NCBI GenBank assembly: GCA_947652605.1
Contig: OX393583.1
Coordinates: 13,247,222 to 13,311,221 of the forward strand
DNA from: Elmis aenea
Lineage: Eukaryota > Arthropoda > Insecta > Coleoptera > Elmidae
Reading direction: 5' to 3'
DNA length: 64,000 bases
Shown: positions 58,277-64,000 of the stretch, piece after piece
Layout of the letters: each line of letters starts with the position of its first letter
Position numbering within the stretch: position 1 is the first letter of the stretch
Translations under genes and position numbers: made by a program
The notes under the pieces: model-generated
The model's input: only the letters and a program-made list of their open reading frames with translations
The model's database searches: none
What the model was told of the DNA's origin: nothing

Positions 58277-58564
58277 AAGAAAAAGATTCAATATGAATTT
58301 AGACACTGCCACTTTTGCGGCTTTGTAAGTTTTATTTATTAGACGAGAATCATTCTCATATTTCCGTATTATTATGATTAAAACTGTGTTTTATTGTTAG
58401 TCCTATAATTTTGAACACTTGAAACGTCCAATTTATTTATTGTGAAACGAATTTGTAAGTTATTTGGTAATTAAACATTTTATAATATGTATCTTTTATC
58501 TTCTAATATTGAACGATTTCGCAATGAAGAGAACTTAGTATGATTATTGAGATGTGAGGGTTCA
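58277..58564 (+). promoter_or_regulatory. SLC38A9: SLC38A9 3' UTR with candidate poly(A) signals
   Basis: Non-coding sequence after the stop. Two ATTAAA hexamers (58377-58382 and 58470-58475) are candidate polyadenylation signals; the second is followed by a T/G-rich stretch. No canonical AATAAA was chosen. The cleavage site cannot be fixed from sequence. Confidence 0.4.
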
Positions 58565-58572
58565 CTTACAAC

Positions 58573-59721
58573 CAGGGACTGAGAACGGAACGAAACCGAA
58601 AACGTTAAACGAAATTAACCGAATTTTTTTTAAGAACGAAAACGAAACCGAAAACGAAATTATTATTTTTCGTTCAAGAACGAAAATGAAATAAATATTT
58701 TCCAGAACCGGTTTTAACCGGTTTTGTCGCTATTTCAATTTTATTTGTTAAACACAAACGCGAATTTTCCTTCTGTGCTGGGGAGACTCCACGAGGCAGT
58801 AAAAAAAAATCTCACTTGAAATAAGTGAGCTTCACTTTTCTCCATATATTTACGTGAATATGTATTAACAACTTTATTGTTTATACTTGCAATTTCGTGT
58901 AGCACAATTAACGGTACAGATATTCTCTATTTCTAATTTGTTTTTTAGATCATCAATATAGAATATACACTTGATTGGATATATATTATTAATGTGTATG
59001 TTTTATTTGCGTTTAGACATAATAATAGTAAAATTTATTCTTACTTCAAAAAGGACTAAAAGAAGATTTATTGGAAGATGTGTTGCTAGTAAGATTTAAC
59101 GGAATGTGAAAATGTATATTGTATGGTATGTACAAACTATGAAGTTAAAGTATATTTTTTATTTATAACATTTGGTAAATTATCCACTTGAATTAATTCT
59201 TTTGTCTTTTTAAATAATTACAGCAGGATCTTATTTAATTCAAATGCATAGATTTTTAGTAGGTACTAAAACAAATCTATAATAGCACTTGCTATATTTT
59301 CATATTTTTAGATAAAGATCGTGTGTCTAATTTAACCTAATGACGTTGTGTTTTTGCACCTTACGGGTGTTAAACTTAATAAAATGGTTAAATGTTAATG
59401 TGTTTAACGATTTGGTAAATTTAATATGACGATGGTTCGCCAGTCTAAAATATGCTGTCCGTGAGCATCAAACCCCATCGACATCGTTTATATTTTAGAC
59501 GCAAATATTGTTATCGTATTTATAGAGGGTTGTGGTGACTAGAAAAAAAATAGATTTTTTGAAGACAACAAAATATTGTAAAACCGGTTTTAACCGTTAT
59601 TATTTCGGTTCACGAAAACGAAAAAAAAAATTTTTCGGTTAGAACGAAAAGAACGAAAACGATATATTTCGTTTTCGTTCCGAACAGAAACGAACGGAAT
59701 TTTTTTCGTTTTTAGTCCCTG
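58573..59721. mobile_element. Intact hAT MITE, TSD cttacaac
   Basis: CAGGGACTGAGAACGGAACG and TTTTTCGTTTTTAGTCCCTG; exact duplication cttacaac (58565-58572, 59722-59729). Subterminal AACCGGTTTTAACCGGTTTT and ACGAAAACG repeats. 1149 bp, no coding capacity. Reference copy for 660-916 and 7670-13676. Lies just after the SLC38A9 3' UTR. Confidence 0.95.
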
Positions 59722-59729
59722 CTTACAAC

Positions 59730-60203
59730 TGTCTGATTTGCGATTAATCTTACAACTGTTTTTTAAATCGTATTACAAAAAACACTAAAGTAAAGAATGC
59801 TAATACGAAGCTGCGATTGGTCAAGACCAAAGGAGCTCTCAAACTAAACACAAAATTTAGGAGTTAAAAGGAGTTTTAAAAAAATATTTTTTAAAGATCT
59901 TGAAGTGGTTAAAGTTGTAAACCAATATGCATGAATAAGATTTAAGTATGTCGCTATTTTTGTATCTATTTAAAAAAAGATCTTTGAAGATTTACTGCGC
60001 TAGTTCAAAATGACACAAAATGTACTGTACAATATGTGGTGTCGATTGTCGAACCTCATCATAAAAGTCTGACTACTGACCTAAATTTTGTTATACTAAG
60101 TAATGAAGCTACTTTTTAATTTTATTTTGAAGTAAATTATGTTAACAAATTAGACAACAAATCATTTCCAAAAAACACTGTATGAGTCTATTTATATGAG
60201 TTA
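59730..60203. other. Intergenic sequence, nothing recognised
   Basis: AT-rich, no repeat structure or coding signal that I can support. Confidence 0.5.
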
Positions 60204-60205
60204 TA

Positions 60206-61668
60206 CAGGGTGTCCCAAATTCGAGTAAATGCATCGCTTATCGTAAAAGCTACGAGGTCGGTTAAGTTAGGGCAAAGTTGCGAAATTAGATGCTCATCAA
60301 ATATCTGCAAAGACAATTTTCATAGCTGTCTTGGTTCAAAAGTTATTCAAGAAAAACTGAAAAACTTGATGTTCGTTTTTTGGCCCTATTTCCTACATTT
60401 TTCAAGATATCGACAATCTGGAAGCACTTCTCCTTAGCAACTTTTTACGCTTTATATTTTGAGATAACAAAGAATTTCCAACAAAGTTTCGTCTCTTCAG
60501 AACCATCATCAACTTCACATTTTTAAATACGGCGAAAAACATTTAATCTCATAGTCGTATAGCATTTTGTCTTCTGATTTCAATGATATATGACACTTAT
60601 TATCTAAAATGATATTTTACCATAAAAATTTGAGAAAAACTCATTTTGTCCAATTTTTGAATTAAATGATCTTATAAAAAACAAAATAAAATAAAAAACA
60701 AAACAAATTTTGTTGTTGTTCTGTTAAAACTGTCACTTTGACATTAATATGATCGTGATTAATTGTATAATTTGCAACCAGCTAGAAATTTCTTGATATT
60801 TGTGCTTTGCTCTCAATTTTTATTTTCACTATGTTCTGGTAGTGCATTTTTAATTAATTAATTAATTTGCTATCCCTTCGTGTATTGCGAAGTATAGTTA
60901 AATTAATTTTTGTCAATTATGGAAAATAAAAGGTGATACAAATATATTATTGTAATTGATTTTAATGAAGTATTGAATAAACTGTTGAAAATTAATAAGC
61001 ACATGTCATGGAAAACAAAATTTTGTGTATCATGACATTTCTCGAATTCCTGACAAAGTGTTGATTGTCATATTTATTCAAAGAATTTCTAGCTGGTTGC
61101 AAATTATACAATTAATCACGATCATATTAATGTCAAAGTGACAGTTTAAACAGAACAACAACAAAACAAAATTTTGCTTTTTTTTGTACAAGATCATTTG
61201 ATTCAAAAATTGGACAAAACGAGTATTTTTCTCAAATTTTTGTGCTAAAATATCATTTTAGATATTAAGTGTCATATATCATTGAAATCAGAAGACAAAA
61301 TGCTATCCGACTATGAGATTAGAATTTTTTGGCCGTATTTAAAAAAAATAAGTTGATGATGTTTCTGAAGAGACGAAACGCTGTGGAAATTCTATGTTAT
61401 CTCAAAATATAAAGCGTAAGTAAGAAGTTGCTATGGAGAAGTGCTTCCAGATTGTCGATATCTTAAAAAATGTAGCAAATTGGACCAAAAAACGAAATTT
61501 TTTTCAGTATTGTTCTTGAATAACTTTTGAACTAAGACAGCTATGAAAATTTTCTTTGCAGATATTTGATGAGCATCTAATTTCGCAACTTTGCCCTAAT
61601 TTAACCGACCTCGTACCTCTTAAGATAAGCGAGATTCCCATGCATTTACTCGAATTTGGGACACCCTG
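60206..61668. mobile_element. TA-flanked fold-back element (family H), arms about 0.58 kb
   Basis: CAGGGTGTCCCAAATTCGAG and CTCGAATTTGGGACACCCTG, TA on both sides. Mirrored blocks include GGGCAAAGTTGCGAAATTAG, GATATCGACAATCTGGAAGC and GATCGTGATTAATTGTATAA. The loop (about 60800-61090) has no coding. Fully outside SLC38A9. Confidence 0.93.
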
Positions 61669-61816
61669 TATAAGTTATAAGTACATGCTAGTAAACATGC
61701 AAATATCAACTAGTAGCATGATTATTTATTACTTACCTCAAAGTAAAAATTTAATTTACTAAAAAAACATAAAACAATTTCGTATTAACAATTAATTAAC
61801 CAACCTGGGCTACGTA

Positions 61817-62965
61817 CAGGGTGGTCCAAATTCGATGGGATTGCATGGGTATCTCGGTTAATATTTAAGATAGAGAAACGGTTAACTTACCAAAAATGTG
61901 CAGTTTTTTGAGACCAACTCAGAACCGTTTTCAAAAATATTCTATCATTTCCGGTTTTCGAGTTATCGAATAAAAAGTGTTTTTTGTCATATCAATAATG
62001 TGTCATATCTCCGTTATTGTTGTAAATATCGAAAATATTTATTAAGATTATTTTTAGATATTTTTATGTTTAATTTATTTATACTAAAAAAAAAAAATTT
62101 ACGCTCGCTGTTAAAAAGTTATGACACCTTTTTTTAAATGGGAGCGATAGTTAGCTATGACATATTTAAATTCCTTATTTTTTTCTCATTCCAAATATAT
62201 AAGGGTCGATGTATTTATTTTTAATAATACGCAAGTTATGAAGGTTTTTTAGGTTTTTTTTCTAAGAAAATCATAGTAGGCTATGAAAACAAAAACCAAA
62301 CAAGGTGTAAAACCTTACAAAACTCATGTGGTACAAGTTATCAGCACATCAGCAGTAATGTAGGATATTGTTGTTTATCTTATGTTAAAAAAATTTCGTA
62401 TTTATCTCAATAACAAATTAAAAAACCTTGGTAACTTGTACCACATGAGTTTTATAAGGTTTTACACTTTGTTTATTTTTTGTTTTCACAGCCTACTATG
62501 ATTTTCTTTAAAAAAAAAACTAAAAAACCTTCATAACTTGCGTATTGTTCAAAATAAATACATCAACCCTTATATATTTGAAATGAGAAAAAAATGAGGA
62601 ATTTAAATAGGTCATAGCCAACTATCGTTTCTATTTAAAAAAAGGTAAGTTTGTGTCATAACTTTTTAACGGCGAGCGTAAAATATTTTTTTTTAGTATA
62701 ATCAAATTAAACATAAAAATATCCAAAAATAATTTTTATAAATTTTTTTGATATTTACAACAATAACGGAGATATGACACATTATTATTATGATAAAAAA
62801 AACACTTTTTATTCAATAACTCAAAAACTGTAAATGATCGAATATTTTTGAAAACGGTTCCGAATTTGTCTCAAAAAACTGCACATTTTTGGTGATTTAA
62901 CCGTTTCTCTATCTTAAATATTAACCGAGATACCCATGCAATCCCATCGAATTTGGACCACCCTG
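61817..62965. mobile_element. TA-flanked fold-back element (family A, copy 4)
   Basis: Same ends and arm sequence as A1 (CAGGGTGGTCCAAATTCGAT), TA on both sides (61815-61816, 62966-62967). The inner part is shorter: the first arm lacks the block corresponding to about 27182-27240. Confidence 0.93.
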
Positions 62966-62967
62966 TA

Positions 62968-63180
62968 CAATAGTTTATGGTTTTGACAATCACCGCAACA
63001 AAATTACCTTTAAATATCAATAAATTAAAAGTATGTGTAAATTATTAATAGAACTTTATTTATTATTGAGTTATTAGAACAAAATATGAACGTAAATTCC
63101 GGTTATTTGAAGTTATTCGTGTTGATAATCGACGAATACTGTTTGTAGTAATATTCATGAAAAAATTCTATCTTGTGGAA
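62968..63180. other. Intergenic sequence, nothing recognised
   Basis: No coding or repeat structure supported. Confidence 0.45.
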
Positions 63181-63500
63181 GCGACCAGCAAAAAAATTAA
63201 AAAGTAGAGCCAAAAATGACGTAAAGAGTTGATTGATTTTTTTGCTAATGTACCTCACCATGAAGTTGGAGGTACATTTTTTTTTAAATTATTCCATATT
63301 ACAGACCAGCAAAAAAAAGATAAAATGTGTAAAGCAAAAATTAGAAAAAAACAAACAATGATGACATAGAAAGTTTTTGCTTTTTTAGCAAGTGTAGGTA
63401 CCTCACTGTGAAGTTTGAGATACAATTTTTTTTTTTTTATTTATCTCTTGTCAGAGATCAGCAAAAAAATTAAATTGTACTGCAAAAATAAGCAAATAAT
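63181..63500. repeat. Direct tandem repeat, period about 140 bp
   Basis: Three starts of GACCAGCAAAAAAA (about 63183, 63304, 63457), each followed by an A-rich part; the first two continue into GTACCTCACxxTGAAGTT and a T-rich run. About 2.3 copies. Confidence 0.65.
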
Positions 63501-63555
63501 GAACGGCCGGCCTTTATCCCCACCACTTTTTTCGCATTTTGCAGTAAGGGGTCGG

Positions 63556-63773
63556 TAGGGCCGGTGCCAGGTTATTTAGCGCCCTAGGCAAAACTTATTA
63601 TAACTCCCCCTTTCACACAAATTTTCACAGAAATTAATATTTGTGACAGTACGATAATCGATAAACAATAAAATTTTATTTTTTAATAATGGTGATTACA
63701 CATTTTTGCGCCCCCCCTATGGATAGCGCCCTAGGCGACCGCCTAGTTCGCCTTAATGGTAGCGCCGGCCCTG
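63556..63773. mobile_element. 218-bp hAT MITE, TSD ggggtcgg
   Basis: TAGGGCCGGTGCCAGG and GGTAGCGCCGGCCCTG; exact duplication ggggtcgg (63548-63555, 63774-63781). GCGCCCTAGGC/GCCTAGGGCGC near both ends. Ends resemble those of the hAT at 30286. Confidence 0.92.
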
Positions 63774-63781
63774 GGGGTCGG

Positions 63782-64000
63782 CCCGCTAATATACCGATGG
63801 CCCCGGAATATCGCTTATTGTTATAGCTAGGTGGTCCACAATTTTTTTGAAGAGCGGGTAAATTTTAATACCCTTCTCTGGTGGCTAAATGGGCAGGATC
63901 GGATTAAAGCATGGTTTTTATGGGCTGCAGTCTAGGCCCCCATCCGCGGTCAAAAAAATTAAAATGAAAACTATACATATAAAATGTTAAAAAAATAAAG
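63782..64000. other. Window end, nothing recognised
   Basis: Mixed composition, no feature supported. Possibly part of an element whose other end is beyond the window. Confidence 0.4.

Larger units (their letters stand above)
54310..58101 (+). other. SLC38A9: SLC38A9 intron 9 (3.8 kb)
   Basis: Fold-back G, hAT with F2, C3 right arm, A arm fragment and a GC-rich palindrome. 57830-58095 shows nothing beyond the acceptor tract. Confidence 0.8.

Noticed and set aside
1..64000. CRISPR array or bacterial operon features
   Set aside because: Spliced eukaryotic gene and eukaryotic transposons throughout; tandem repeats lack unique spacers.

Overview
The window is AT-rich animal DNA, almost certainly from an insect. 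A beetle with a large repeat-filled genome is my guess, at low confidence. It holds one conserved host gene and a dense, multiply nested collection of transposable elements. The host gene is the orthologue of SLC38A9, the lysosomal arginine-sensing amino-acid transporter of the TORC1 pathway. It lies on the + strand in ten exons (308-402, 466-604, 13992-14065, 19340-19497, 32856-33023, 37107-37343, 45071-45267, 53842-53946, 54053-54309, 58102-58276). All junctions are GT-AG and all phases agree, giving a complete 534-residue reading frame with 11 hydrophobic segments. About 1.6 kb of coding sequence is spread over 58 kb, and the introns are almost entirely mobile DNA.

Layout. 1-600: exons 1-2. 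605-13991 (intron 2): a truncated hAT, a 4-kb TA-flanked fold-back with a decayed GQNKN-type transposase-like gene inside, and a Jockey-like LINE on the minus strand interrupted by hAT elements and a tRNA-derived SINE. One of those hATs holds a fold-back, which in turn holds a young LTR retrotransposon that has gag but no pol. 14066-19339 (intron 3): a Charlie-like hAT remnant and a 2.1-kb fold-back with a mariner-type transposase C-terminus in its loop. 19498-32855 (intron 4): several hATs, two large fold-backs, a 24-bp minisatellite rich in TGACGT, and a LINE inside a hAT. 33024-37106 (intron 5): two inverted copies of one hAT family plus fold-back pieces. 37344-45070 (intron 6): a fold-back carrying transposase starts in both arms and a deleted piggyBac, then a Harbinger-like fold-back split by a nearly intact hAT with transposase, then a LINE end. 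45268-53841 (intron 7): more fold-backs, a chimera of two fold-back families, and an element whose ends are arrays of a TTGCTCGAA repeat. 54310-58101 (intron 9): nested hAT and fold-backs. 58277-64000: 3' UTR, an intact hAT MITE, two fold-backs, tandem repeats and a small hAT MITE.

The most unusual content is a set of at least six families of long inverted-repeat (hairpin) elements. They are flanked by TA and begin CAGGGTG or a close variant. Two of them carry the start of a mariner/Tc-like transposase in both arms, facing inward, as if the left end of an autonomous element had been duplicated in inverted orientation. Others share sub-modules or are chimeras of two families. About ten further elements have 8-bp target duplications that I could read directly, which lets the insertions be ordered in time. 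Family names are given only where the protein fragment or the target duplication supports them. All homology statements are by eye, without database searches.
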